This document shows, piece by piece, positions 8,822 through 21,080 of a stretch of DNA of 25,184 bases. Origin of the DNA: Ectocarpus siliculosus (taxonomy: Eukaryota > Sar > Phaeophyceae > Ectocarpales > Ectocarpaceae); contig FN649738.1 in the NCBI GenBank assembly GCA_000310025.1, positions 2,649,504 to 2,674,687 of the forward strand, read 5' to 3'. A model generated the notes under the pieces. It did no database searches, had not been told where the DNA came from, and saw only the letters and a program-made list of their open reading frames with translations. Within the stretch, counting starts at the first letter, position 1. Each line of letters begins with the position of its first letter. A program made the position numbers and the translations under genes.

Positions 8822-11800
8822 TCACACCTTCTGAATGAGCTTCGCCGCCTTCTTCTGGTTGCGTTTGGTGTTCTCCATGATGCGTGTTATCTCCTCCTTC
8901 TGCATCTTGGCCTGGACAGGGCAACGTACATGCGCCACTTCCAAAACTAAGCCAGCGCTCACACTACAGAGTCAAGGCAAGTTCCCCACGTTTTCGCGCT
9001 TGATTGTTTGGGCCGGCCTAACTTTCCCCAACGGTTGGTCTAGAAGGTTTACGAGAAACACGGTCTGAGGAGATCATAACTAAAATGCCACAGGAGTAGG
9101 CGACCGTGGACTCAATACAGTGTTTCACAGATAGTAACCGATCCCCATTCCCTAACTCCGGGATTCGTCGCGAAAGAAACGTGGTTTTAAGCAAGCGTTT
9201 GATCCGTAGTTGCCGGATACTTACCTCAAGGGCGGCTCTTCTCCTCTGGTTTATCATCTCTTCCTTTCTCGTCGCCATCTCTTCCGTGCGGCGATCGGCC
9301 TCCTTGATCTGACGAAGGGTCTCCAGCCGCTTGTACTCCTGCACGTGGCGGAAGCAGCAGCAGTAGCAGCAGTAGCAGCAGTAGCAGCAGTAGCAGCAGC
9401 ACGAAGAGAGTTGAACAAAAGAAACAGGGTTGGCACCTACGAACTTCCACGGAGACCCGGGTGTCAACGTTCTCGACGCACCTGGCGTGTCAGGGAAAAC
9501 TTTCTGCCTGGCCTCCTTCGTTCGAGGATTGCTGCTCAAGTCGCTAGGAAGCATTTGCACAGAAATTGCCGATGTCCACGACAGCAGTTAAGGCATGGCA
9601 TGCTCTATCTACGCTGCTTCAACTTTAGGAGTTTGGTCCTCCCACCCGTTAATATGCCCCTGAAGCGAGGGAAGTTGAGGACGGTGTGCCACATTGTACG
9701 TTGAGGCAGTGAGAAAGAGCTCGGGGTCAGCAACAAATGTGCAGGGCGTATGATTTCTACCATTGATGCCTGAGCAAGCTCTTATCAAATTGTCAGAGCC
9801 ATATCGCATATTCCTTGCTAAGTCTCCCTTTGTTAGCTCTTGTAGATGAAAGCGGGTCCAATTCTTGAGTGACCTTTGGTCTGGCGTGGTTCGATCTGCC
9901 CCATTCTCTATGTCAGCCTTTACCAGCTTCCCCGACGGGTTTCTGTCCCTACGCCTTGTTTATGATGTCATCTGGAATGTCATCTCCAAAGCTTCAGCAA
10001 CGAAGGCGAACACTTGCCAATAGAAAGACCTCCAGCGCGCAATTGGAATTGTGTTCAAGTGTTCGCACAGACCTCCCGCTTCGGCCCCCGACCCCCCCCC
10101 CTCCCGCACGCCTACCACAAACACACCTGGATGCGTTGGATGCGGTTGACGTTTTCCATCTGCATCCGTCCGGAGGCGATCGCCCAACCAAGAAATGCCC
10201 CGGTAGAGAAGCCGCCACGAGAACATTTTAGGTAAAATTGCAGATTTTGAGAATGTGTTACTTCGTGGTGCGACCGCCGAACCTCTCTGCTACCACACGA
10301 TACGGGGTACAAAGCAGCATCTGAATCACGGAATCGATGCGTGTCAACTTGAGTGTGAGCGTGTCCGTCAACCACGTGATTCTAACGAAAGGAATACGAT
10401 ACGACGTGGTGCACACACGCAGAGCTATTTAGCAGACTGTGCCACCTTGACTGTGTTGAATGTCGCGTCTAGCATGAGCCACCTCTCAGAGAGAGGCTAT
10501 GTGCGTTGTTCGTGCACACCTTGAGTTGTTTCTGCAGTTCGTTTCTCTCCTTCTGGATGTAACGTTCGCGAGCCCTGCGCTCCAGCAGCTGGTGTAGGTA
10601 CTCCTCCTCCTGGGCGCACGGAAGAGTCCACAGTAGCGCAAAAGTACACCAACAACAAATAAGCACGCGGTTCACACAAATGCAGTTCGCTTCGGAGGTG
10701 CTCCGCAGCATTACATTGTTGTAGGCGACATGTATGTACGACATCTAGACAATGCTGAAAAGGGGGTTAAGGATTATGTTTTTTTCGCCTGTATTGGAGA
10801 AACACAACAACCCATTGCTTGTCCGAGGAAGAAGAACGAACTCCGACAGACCCTTTTCCAACCCCACGACCCGTACGTTTCTGGTGCTCGGGCTACACGC
10901 CCTACCCCTCACTCGTCGAGGCCGTACTGTGCACCCACCTGCTCAATCCGGGCCAAACCGGCCTCCTTGCGCGCCTGCTCCTCCGCCCGCGATTCGTCGA
11001 GAATGATCATCCTCTTCTTCTCCTGGAGGTAGCGCTGCCGCGCAAGCAGCTGCCGCTCTTCCTCGGAGCTGTGCAGGACAAAGAGGGCATGTTCCCAAGG
11101 TTTTGCTGCCACGGTTAATGTAGTTTTCACTTGTTGAGTGGGGTACCAAGGCTTTGCCTGCCGCCCACCCTTATCATGCCTGGCAGTCTAATGCTGCGTG
11201 TCCTGTCGACTGTGTTTGACTGTACCATGCATGGTCTACCCAGAGAGAGACCCATTCCCATCCGAGAAAGCGCAGCGTGGACACGGACGTCAAAACATGA
11301 TCGGAAAGAACGGTAGCGGGCGTAACGCAATTATGACCGCGTTCTACGGCACAAACAAGAATGCAAACGCACGCGCCCTCCCCGTGGAACTTTCCCAACT
11401 ATCGTACCGCATGCGGGCTATCCTACGCTTCTCCTCGTGTTCGCCGTGCTTCTGGAAGAAGTTTGCCTTTCGCTGCTCCTCAGCCTGATGTGAGTGAAAC
11501 CCAAAGGAGGGAAGCGATAATGGGCAGGGGAAGAGCGGTGTAGGAAAAATACTATGCTGCAGAGAGGGGTATCTGAATTCTTCGACGTGTTCTCTGTCTG
11601 GATTGGCTGCATCCCCAGGGTTACGACATTGATTGTCGACTTGAGGGCGAAATGCCGTTTCTGCGAGGCGTGCGCTCATTCCAAAGCTGCAGGGAGGGCT
11701 GAAGAGGCAGGAAGGGTAAGCGTGATACCGCACGACTTCTGATCGAACGCTTCCCACGTCCCACGATAATCGAGGTGGGGTTCTAAAGTATCGGCAAGAC

Positions 11801-14800
11801 TAAATTCGTGCAAAATCATCACACGCATGGAGTTGGTGCTCCCAAAGACTCCAGCACACCCATTCATCGGGGGGACAGGATACTGTCCCTGCCCGTTCAC
11901 ACCAAACGAGACGTACAGCGTGCCTGAAAAGCCCCATGATCGCAATAAGACCGTTGAGAAGTCTATATCGTACAGAGCGATCAGCTGAATTAGCTCGCGG
12001 AGAGCGGCGTACAATACCGAGAGCCAACACCGACCGACAACCCTCCCTCACCATTGCCGCCATCTTGAGATTCTCCTGGATGCGCATCTTAACCCTCGAC
12101 CTCCGCTCTCTAAGATCGGCCTTCTCCTTGGCCTGCTGCTCCTCCACCTTCAGGCACCGATTCGGATCGAGAGACAGCCCCCCAGAGGTTGCTAAATGAA
12201 CACGCAATTCAGGTTAAGGTATGCTGCGACCCGACCAAAGTGAGATGCGTCGGAGATCTGTTCCGTTTTCGTCAAAACGAAGATAGATACAGGTGCGGCA
12301 CACACAGGACATCACACACTATCTACTACCGAACGAGTACAACGTTCATTATTTTTGCACCCCTGGCGGTAGATGCGGCGAAGATATTACTTCGCAAGTA
12401 GTGCGTAGGTTTTACAACAACACCCGCCAATGTTGAGTACCGAACGCACGAAAAACGTGGCTGGGGCTAGAACAGTGCACTTGCTCGCCATCAACTCAGA
12501 GTGTTGAACATTTGGTCGCAAGAGGTTGACCACCAAAGCCAAATCAGAAAGCCACAGACCTTTCGTTGCCGCTCAGCTTCTTGCTCCTTCATCTCTTCCA
12601 TACGCTTTTGCATCTTGAATTGCTGGTCTTCCAGAATACGTTGCGTCTGTCCAAACAAGAACAGAAGACGAGAATATGTTGTTTCTGTCGTTGCTGCTTT
12701 GTCGATGCTTGTCCTTCGAATGAACTCTATCCAGACTCCCTTGTCTCGTGTTCTTCGCCGCGGCAAGGAACGATACTTCGTGACCACAAGGTTTGGATAA
12801 ATTACAATATGTAGAACTCAGAGAAAACCCACCCACACTTGACAAATAAAAACAAAATATCCGAAAAAGTGCCAGCCCAAAAAAAATGAGGCAGGGTAGG
12901 GCAGGAGAAGTTATCAACAAAAGACCCAAAGCCAACGCTCCAACTCGAGAGGGGATAGACCTGCTGATCAGGACAGCAAAAGGATTAGATGAAACTCAAC
13001 AGCACTTACGTTGGGCAACTCACCTCCAACGGTATCCCCAACCGTGGCCACAAAGTGCCCTCCTCTACATCCTTCTATTGTCTCTATCTAGGTTGAAAAT
13101 TAGCGCAAGAACAAAGATACACCCAGCACGTCGTTACGGCTGGTGCAACTCGTATTCGTGAGATATACACCCGTATGTACGCACCTGCAAGCGGTGCTCT
13201 TCGGCCTTTCGGACGCGCTCCTCCTCCCGATTGCGGGCGTCCGCCTTGGCGAGCTTTTCCCTTCGCTCTCGCTCGTCCGCTAGCTCTTGCTCGCGCTGGT
13301 GCGCCGCCTTCGCCAGAGCTTGTCTTCGTACCTCCTCGGCGTCCTCCAGCGCCTGGAATCAGGTTTTCAAACTTGAAGAAATAACGATACATGTGGCCGG
13401 TACTTGCTAAAATTGCTAAAATACTGCCTTACCCCAGTGCAAAGAAACGTGTGGTGGGCACTCCCTTCGTGACTCGTCAACGGCTACCGCGGCCAAACCC
13501 CTCTTCCCACAAGCTCAGCTTGACTCTCAATGGCAAGACGTTGGAGTCCAGCACGGTCTTAACTTGCGAGATTTATCGCGGCACTCACCAACACTGAATG
13601 TCGGCACTTCCTTATAAAAAATCTCGGCCTTTCTTCATTTGGAACCTTACTCCTTGCAAGAAAGGTGACCAGTTGAACACTCATACGTACGTGTGTCTCA
13701 TTGTTCCCCACCAACGTTTCCTTTTCTTTGTCAAATAGCTCCCGTCTCATCCTGATTCCTTCCAGTCGCTTGTTCCCGGCAAGTGAGATAGCCTCGCAGA
13801 CACTGCATCAAGTACCTTCTTCTTCAATTCGCGCAACCGCCTTTCCTCGGCGATCTCTCGTTGCCGCCGATTGCGCTCTCTCAGGCGCTGCTCCTGTTTC
13901 CGGCGTTCGTTCTCCGCTCTCGCATGGTTCTCCTCCTGCGAGGAAGGGCGAGCGCGCGGAGGATATGAAAGAGTTAATAAACACATATATGTAACACGAG
14001 GCAACACCAAACCGAGCTCAACAAGTTGAAAGAAGAAGATCAGAAAGGAGTACACGTTGGTGATAATCCGACGAATGGCGTACGGATCCGACATACGCTG
14101 CAGCAGGGCTGGCTGGCCGTAGCAATCCCATTAGAGCACATTTTGACTCATTTTTTCAAGGATCCAGTTCGCCTTGTATTTCGTCCTTTTTCGTTCTGTG
14201 CGAACACACGAGGGACAGCGATATGGCGCCATAAGTATTCGGCAGGGGGGTAGAGCCAGAAGAGAGCAGCGGCTGCTCACCTGAACCCTCTTCTGCTTCG
14301 ACTCCCACTGCAGCAGCTGTTCCAGCTCCTTTTCCTACACGCCACCCGGAGGATGAAGCAAGGAGCCCATATTTAATTCCCGCGACGAGAGAGAGAGGGA
14401 GAGCGAGCGGTGGTCATCGCTCAGCGTAGGCGTTGGAGTGGTCGAAACATGGGTTCGATGCGCGAGAAGACACCGCAGCTCGAATGGGCCATGTCTTCAG
14501 ATGAGCATCCAGTTTCATTGCTCGAAAGCCCACACGCCGAGGGCCAACAAAAATGCCAAATTAAGGAGGCATGGTGGCGGAGGGGGGGTAACTATTAATA
14601 GCAATCTCCAGGCAAGCTAGAAGAGAAGATTATTGTATCGATATGCCAAGAGCTGGGTCATGTTGGGCGATAGGCTGAAAGACGTAACCATTCTATTGTT
14701 TTACAAGGCAACGAATACAACGGTGCAGTCACCTGTCGACGCTGCATCTTCTCGAGCCTGCGCTCTTCCAGCTCAATCATGGTGGCGTTGGCTTTCTTCT

Positions 14801-17269
14801 GCTGGTCCAAGAGCTGAGCAGGAGTCAGCACGGCTCCCCCGGCCATGTGAGACAGAGCCAGTTGCTGCTTGGATTTTTCGACGATGATAGCAACAGGAGG
14901 AAGACCCGGTCAATCTTCACACTACAGTACATTCCTGCTCCAAGGTACGTCTTGAGGCCGGCAAGGTATGACAAGAAGAGAGCGCCTTGATATGAGAGTG
15001 CCGCATTCACACCAGGCGCAACTTGCGCAAAGCAAAGTAAATGCGCGATGCTCAGCACCCGTAGCGATAGCAAACGACATCACTCTCCTCGGACGCAACC
15101 GTCGTTGACCCCTCTCCCCCCGTCCACTGACACCCCGAAACACACGGGTGGGCTCGAACGACCGTAATTCAGAAAAGGAAACCGAAGTGAGCCGAAGTGA
15201 ACCGAAGTGAACCGTCTACGAGAGTCTTTCTCTCTACGGATGGATGCGGAGATCTTCGGCCAATGCGACACCAACGGCACAACTTTACTTGTCTCTCATC
15301 GACAAGGCTGTGTTTCGTGATATATTGCTCGCCTTTTGCTCAGCGTTGATGAGCCTCTTCCTCTCCAGCCGGCAGAGGCGCATCATCTCATGCCGGCGCT
15401 GACTGTAGGCCTCGTGCCTCATCCGCTGCACCTCGGGCTCCACCCCCGGCTCCCAGAAACTGTTTCGACACGCCACCAATGCCACAAAAACACAAGGCAA
15501 ACACCAAAACAAGGCGACTGAAAACTAGACTCGCAAAGCACGGCGCACGAGCGATTGCGCAGTGGGTAAGGTGTGCTTCGGTATATACTAGAAGAGGTTC
15601 ACGCGATGCCTGAAAAAACTGTCGACTTTCGGTTCAAACCTTATTAGCAGATATTCGTGCACGTAATTTACCTACCGTACGGGTAGGATATGCCTCTCTC
15701 TATAATGTGTGTTCACCCTGTTCTGGAAGCAAAAATCCACGTGTTGCAAGCAGGTCTCGACCAAGCGTTACAATGCGAGTCGTCCAAAGCTTTTACTCTA
15801 AGTGCGCTGGAGCGTTTGCCTCGTCACCTGTCGAGATCACGCACGCGAAGGATCTCTGGGTTGACTCCATGCTTGAGGCAGGACTCCGCGGATCGCGGCG
15901 TGAGCACAACCCTTGCAGGTGGCGGGTTGATGCCGCTCACCTGGCAGGAAAGGCACGCGACAAGGGGCAGTTGCGGGAGGGAGTCCAGAGTGAGATAAGC
16001 AACGGAGCTTCACACGTTTTCGGGTCACGTATGGAATCGAATACGCTCTGTTTGGGAACGGGGACTAATCCTCCAGGTCTCTTCACGAGAAAAACCAAAG
16101 GAGGTCACAATTCGCGCCCTGGTACTGCGTTCCCTTTGCGATCACCTGGGCTGGTCGCTGAAGGGTGATCAGGGGACGTCAACACTGACCCTCCTGTTTT
16201 TTGCGCCAGTCATTGTTGTTGTGGTGGATGTGTCTTCACAATAAAAACCGTCCCGGTCTCTGCCCAGTACCTTCTAACATCCGTACCGATTCAACTGACG
16301 CGGACGCCTCCCTGGCCACAGGTCAACTACAACTACAACCAAATATCACGACCAGTCAGGAATGAGGCGGTGTGTTTGCTTGAAATCCACAGGTAGGTGC
16401 CCTCGCGTCCGTTCCTCGCCCAACAGCAGGATTCGGCTCTTTACACGGGGTGCAAGAACTCCTGGTTCGTAAATAACAAATGTATCTTACCACAGCACTT
16501 CATGCAAATCGTGTATGCAACTCTAGTTTCCTGGTGTCTTCCGTGCGCAACGGATCAGTCGTGGCAGGCTTCTGTTCACCACACTACTGTATACCACTCT
16601 GTATGCATAGTCTATGTACACGTTCTGGCACGTTGAGCCACTACTGGCCCGTTTTCCAGTCGTTCGACCTTCCAAACAACTGCTGTGTTCACCACTGAAA
16701 ATCGCACTACCACCTACAACCGAAAGAAAGTTATGTGCACTCTACTTGTACAGTTGCCGCGACCGAGGGAGGTCACAGTTGGATGTTCATCCACGAATAA
16801 ATGGACGGCACGAAGCACATGATCGCATCCGAGAGATTGCGCGCGCGGAAAAAGAATCGAATTTGAACACACGAATGTTATTTGATACCATTTGTGCACT
16901 AGACAAGAGCACCACCACCCATCGTCCGACCTGAACTGTAGAGATGGTAACGAAAAGGTCCTCAACGCTCATCGCGGGCTCTCCGCCACATGCCCCCCCC
17001 CCCCTTCCCTTCTTCTTCTTGTCCCTTCTTCGAGTTGACGCTCCAGCACTGCTAGGAGGAGCACCACCCTCATCACCACGAGACGACGTAGGTCCTCCCA
17101 GTTCTGACTCTCGTGTCGATGGAGGGGCCTTACGCTCGTCGACATCGTGTTCAGGTTCATCTGCTGCCCCGGGTTGGTCCTGTAGCCGCCCGCTACCTGC
17201 GCTGTCGGCCGTCTCAACGTTCTCCCGGCTAGCATCATCAGGTGCGGACACGACCTCTTGCTCGGCCAT
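8822..17269 (-). CDS. CCDC177-like coiled-coil protein, 15 exons, 590 aa
   Basis: Exons: 17269-16931, 15940-15828, 15459-15333, 14867-14733, 14334-14281, 13935-13816, 13352-13185, 12646-12560, 12147-12052, 11484-11408, 11068-10939, 10609-10520, 10159-10127, 9338-9225, 8911-8822. All phases agree, giving 590 codons plus TGA. Residues 1-113 are acidic and disordered-looking, with a basic RRRDKKKKGRG patch. Residues 124-150 carry VVLTPRSAESCLKHGVNPE, like the 'SPRSLEAC' motif I recall from CCDC177-type proteins. From about 160 to the end it is almost entirely Glu/Lys/Arg/Gln-rich coiled coil, including MENVNRIQRIQ and EYKRLETLRQ. The family assignment is from memory. A structural role, perhaps in cilia or flagella, is inferred. 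Weak points are the GC donor after exon 3, the 33-bp exon 13, and whether AAG|GTGTGA at 8827 is a donor rather than the final Val-stop. Confidence 0.85.
9353..9401. repeat. (CAGCAGTAG)n minisatellite at the exon 14 acceptor
   Basis: About five 9-bp units. Read on the transcribed strand it is CTACTGCTG repeated, ending 14 bp before the TGCAG acceptor of exon 14. It therefore occupies the place of the intron's pyrimidine tract and branch region. Confidence 0.9.
15181..15214. repeat. 10-bp tandem repeat (ACCGAAGTGA)n
   Basis: Three full units and a partial fourth, with one G/A difference, in the intron between exons 4 and 3 of the coiled-coil gene. Confidence 0.9.
15544..15660 (+). other. tRNA-like A-box/B-box pair, possible SINE head
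   Basis: GCGCAGTGGGTAAGG (15557-15571) resembles a Pol III A box and GGTTCAAACC (15631-15640) a B box, about 75 bp apart. GCACGA at 15544 and TCGTGC at 15655 could pair as an acceptor-like stem. The T-stem does not pair properly, so this is not a functional tRNA gene. It lies in intron 2 of the coiled-coil gene on the opposite strand. It may be a tRNA relic, a SINE head, or chance. Confidence 0.25.
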
Positions 17270-18724
17270 TGTTGTGCCCACCCTGCAGACGTGTCCGCTT
17301 CTACCGAGGACTATCGGCCTTGACCTAGCAACTGTGACAGTTTAGAATCCCAGGCTACGCGGGGGCCTGGGTTGCCGAGTGTGTTGGGGGCTGCTTGCGT
17401 ACTTCTCGAGGACGGCCTCGTTTGCGGCGAAAATACGAAAATACCCGTACCCACAAAAATCATCCCAATCGAAACCGTCGTCGTTTGGTCGAAACGGCAC
17501 ATCCCATGTGCGTACCCTCCATGAGTTACACTCAACACCGAGGATACGTACGGACCTTACAGTTCAGTGCTCCTCTTACGTACGTAGCGTGGAGATCTTT
17601 GATATTCCGACGCGGGCTGAACGTTTACGCTCCTCCGTGGAATGAACAAAAGACTACAGAATCAAACGCAATTTTGTTTCAAAAAAAGCTGTGAGCTGGC
17701 TCCAGGTCTTCTTCAACTTGTGTCGTTGTTTACGGTAGCAATCGGCACTTGAGTCTGGTAGAGTTTTGAGGAGCTATCAGGCTGCAGTCTGTGACCTCAT
17801 CAACGAGTACACGTGGACTTCGTGGCAACGACAAGGTAATTCCAGCGTCCCGATTGTTTGCTCAGAAAGTACAACTTTTGGGCACCGCGGATTGTGTCCA
17901 CGTCCGTCAGTTGGACCAGAACGGATGAAAGGTGAATGAGCAGAGATCGGAACCGTTTACAAGGGGAAGACAACAACGCCATTGTCACGGCTTTCGACGG
18001 TTATTTGATGTCCCTTCCGCATGCACAATGATGTCATACACTACTGCTCTAGTGTGGCATCAATTGACAAGACTTTACACATCTCTTGGTTTCATCGATG
18101 ATATTGCGTGCGCACGTCAAATTTACCGTGCGGACTGGACAACAAAAGTAGAAGCACCACCTAGCCAGGATGGACGTTACAGCTGAAGCTTCCTCTGGAC
18201 CCGCAGAATGGTGCACAACAACGGGCACGGAACAAATTTCGTCTAAAATTAATACTTGGATTCACAGCACCGATTGCTCTCTACACCCACGTGTATTGCC
18301 GAACACAAATCAGGGACACAAACACACGACTGACTACAGCATGTCCTCTAGACTACACGAAAATACACAAACCGTTCCTCGTCAAAGCTGTGACTCAAGA
18401 CCACCATTCTCCCGAAGCAAACCGGCATGCTCGCTCACACATGCGAGGTATCTCATCCTCCAAAACTAAAAAAGAACAGCTTTCGTAAAAAGCAAACCTT
18501 CCCCCCCTCCACAATTAACCACGCCCCCCCCCCTTCCACCCGCCCTAGACACAGGATGGCAGCACCTCCAACGGCCTTAGGGGCACAGCAGTAGAGCGAC
18601 CTATGGAGGTGTCGGCGACAAGCGCAATTCCTCGAGGAGTTCCCTGGCGATGGTCGACTCTCCCCCACTCCAACGCGAAGGAGAGAGCGGGGACCCCCCC
18701 CCCCATCTCTTCCGCGTCTCCCCC
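17270..18724. other. Spacer between IDI and the coiled-coil gene
   Basis: This is the 3' flank of IDI and 5' flank of the coiled-coil gene. The part next to IDI (18497-18540) has long C runs. No exon with matching splice sites, no RNA gene and no repeat pair were found. Short ORFs on both strands overlap each other without recognisable content. Confidence 0.4.
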
Positions 18725-21035
18725 TTACTCCTCCTCCTCGTCCGCACACGAGCCGACTCGGTGGATGACGCTATCTCGCAGCGAGGCCAGCTTCTCCTTG
18801 TCCCCCACGTGGTCCCACCAACCGAAGACGAACTTGTCGATGATGTACGCCGACCACGGGGTGAACTCCACCTCTCCCCGCTCGGCCCTCGCCAGGAGCG
18901 ACCGCAGCCCGTCCTTGTCTAGGAACTCAGCGTCCGACACCTAGCATTACCACATGCAACAGGGAGGGGTGTGAGGTGTACCCTGGGGTGGGGTTGACGA
19001 TGCCTTCGCCAGGATAGTTACACGCTTGGTTTCACGATTAGGGTTACGAAGCCCCCCTCTCTACTTCACAAATGTTACAGTGGTGGGCCCTGTACAGTGC
19101 CGGCCGAATAGCGTCGGTGTGTTAATGGCTCGCACACTCTGAAATACCAAGTCGTTCTGCACTGTGAATAGTACCGGTGTCCGGTATATTGCCGGAAAAA
19201 ATCTCTGGACACATACCGGCCCTATACAGCTATACAGGGTCCACTACCGCAACAATACTATCCTCTCGAAGAAGGTTCTGGGATTTGGCTGGGTTGATAT
19301 ACATCTCGAGGACGACGAAGAAGGGAAAGCCGTTGACTGCCACTCTTCATTCTGTTGAAACCAACGGTGAACATGGTACATGGCTCGAGAGAGGTTCTGA
19401 CTATAATACATACAACCGAGCACGACTGCTGACCCTTTTTGCGAGCAACATCTCCTCCGCTTGCCTCATTGGGGTTCGGTTCCAGATCGACGTCCGCCTG
19501 TATCAAGTACACGTAGTCGATCTCGTGCTCCCCCCAGGTCGACCCAGAGTTCGCGATGTAGTGCACCTGTAGGTGGATAGTTCCCATACATATCGCGTCG
19601 GAAAAGCAACGAAAAGGGGGACTCGTCACATGAGCTTGACCATGAAACAACAGGTGGACATCATCCAGACATACAAGGCCAAAACACCACGGGTTTGAAA
19701 TATTTAGGGAGTGAGCTTCACGAAGGAACAACAGGTTGACATCATCCAGACAATAGAACACGAAAGGCCAAAGCAAAACAGACTTTAGGCAGTGAGCTTG
19801 ACCAAGGAACAACAGGTTGGGATCATCCAGAAAACAGAGCACAAACGGCCAAAGCACCACAGACTTTAGGCAGTGAGCCAAGGAACAACAGGTTGACGTC
19901 ATCCAGACAACAGAACATAAAAAAGCAAAAAACACCCCAGACTTCATCTAGGCAGTGAGCTTGACCAAGGAACAACAGGTTCACATCATCCAGACAACAA
20001 GAACCCAAACATCACAGACCACGGCAGTACAGCAGCATCTACGGTTTGCTTCGTCACACAAAAACGCGCACAGCAAGAAAACACACACCTTGGTGAGGAA
20101 GGAAAAGTCTTCCAACGGGAGCTGCGCGGCTGGGATGCCCAGCTCCTGTCCCAGCTTTCGCACCGCCGCCCGCGTGGCCCCCGCGATGGCGGCGTCGCCC
20201 TCGCTGGCGCTCTTCTCCCCCCTCGGCGTGGTCATGTCGGTTCCCATCTCGACGTCGTTCCAAAGGGGGTGACTGCAGCCGCGGGAAGGGAGAGGGGGAT
20301 GGGGGGGGGGGTGTACTCATAGACGTGCATGCTATAGGCGTTAGACCATTGACCTCGTATCCCTTCACAGCCGGGACGGAGCACGCCGTGTTCTCACCGG
20401 ACCAGGGGAGGGCGTACTCTCATGTTCCCATGCCTTTTAGCTCTTACACCTTTGACCTCGAGAAGAGGGTTTCCGCAAGACCGATCTCCGATGGCCAAAC
20501 GCCCCTTCCTACTTCGCGAAAGGTGTCCTAAAAAAACGTGAGAAGACACACAGCCGTCCGAACCCCCCCCCTCCCCACACACACACACTTCGCGAGGATA
20601 TTAAGCTTGGTTTCAGTACGGGTTACGGCTTTGGATTGGGTAGGGGTTAGGGGTTAGGGGTAAGAGGATAGGATTAGGTTAGGGTGAGGGTCGCCCTCAA
20701 TACTTCATACAGTGGCGGCTGCGGTTTACGAGAAAACTACCGGATTTAAGAGAGAAATACTCGCTTGTCACGACCCTCTCTTAAACCGTAGCCGCCACTG
20801 TATTACATCCTCGCGAGGGCTAACCCCTACGCACCTGCAGCACGTGTTGGTCCAGTACCCAGCGAAGGTGTGCTTCGAGTCCGCCCTCCTCTGCATCAAG
20901 ACCCTGCCCTTCTTGTCGAACAAGAACACGGAGAAAGCTCGGTGCAGCAGCAAGCCTTTGCTGGTGAGGTGTGTTTCCACCTTCGCCGGGAGGAGGAACG
21001 GACGGAGTAGTAGGCAGAGTGGATTGACGACAGCA

Positions 21036-21080
<45 letters not shown>

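Noticed and set aside
15707-16168. 153-codon plus-strand ORF
   Set aside because: It overlaps exon 2 of the coiled-coil gene antisense; exon 2 is supported by splice sites on both sides and by phase.
19258-19947. 229-codon minus-strand ORF joining the minisatellite to an IDI exon
   Set aside because: It crosses a good acceptor (CTACAG) at 19567 and continues past the exon end; the repeat part is explained by the 81-bp period.
20635-20690. True telomere
   Set aside because: Short, degenerate and inside a gene, with normal sequence on both sides.
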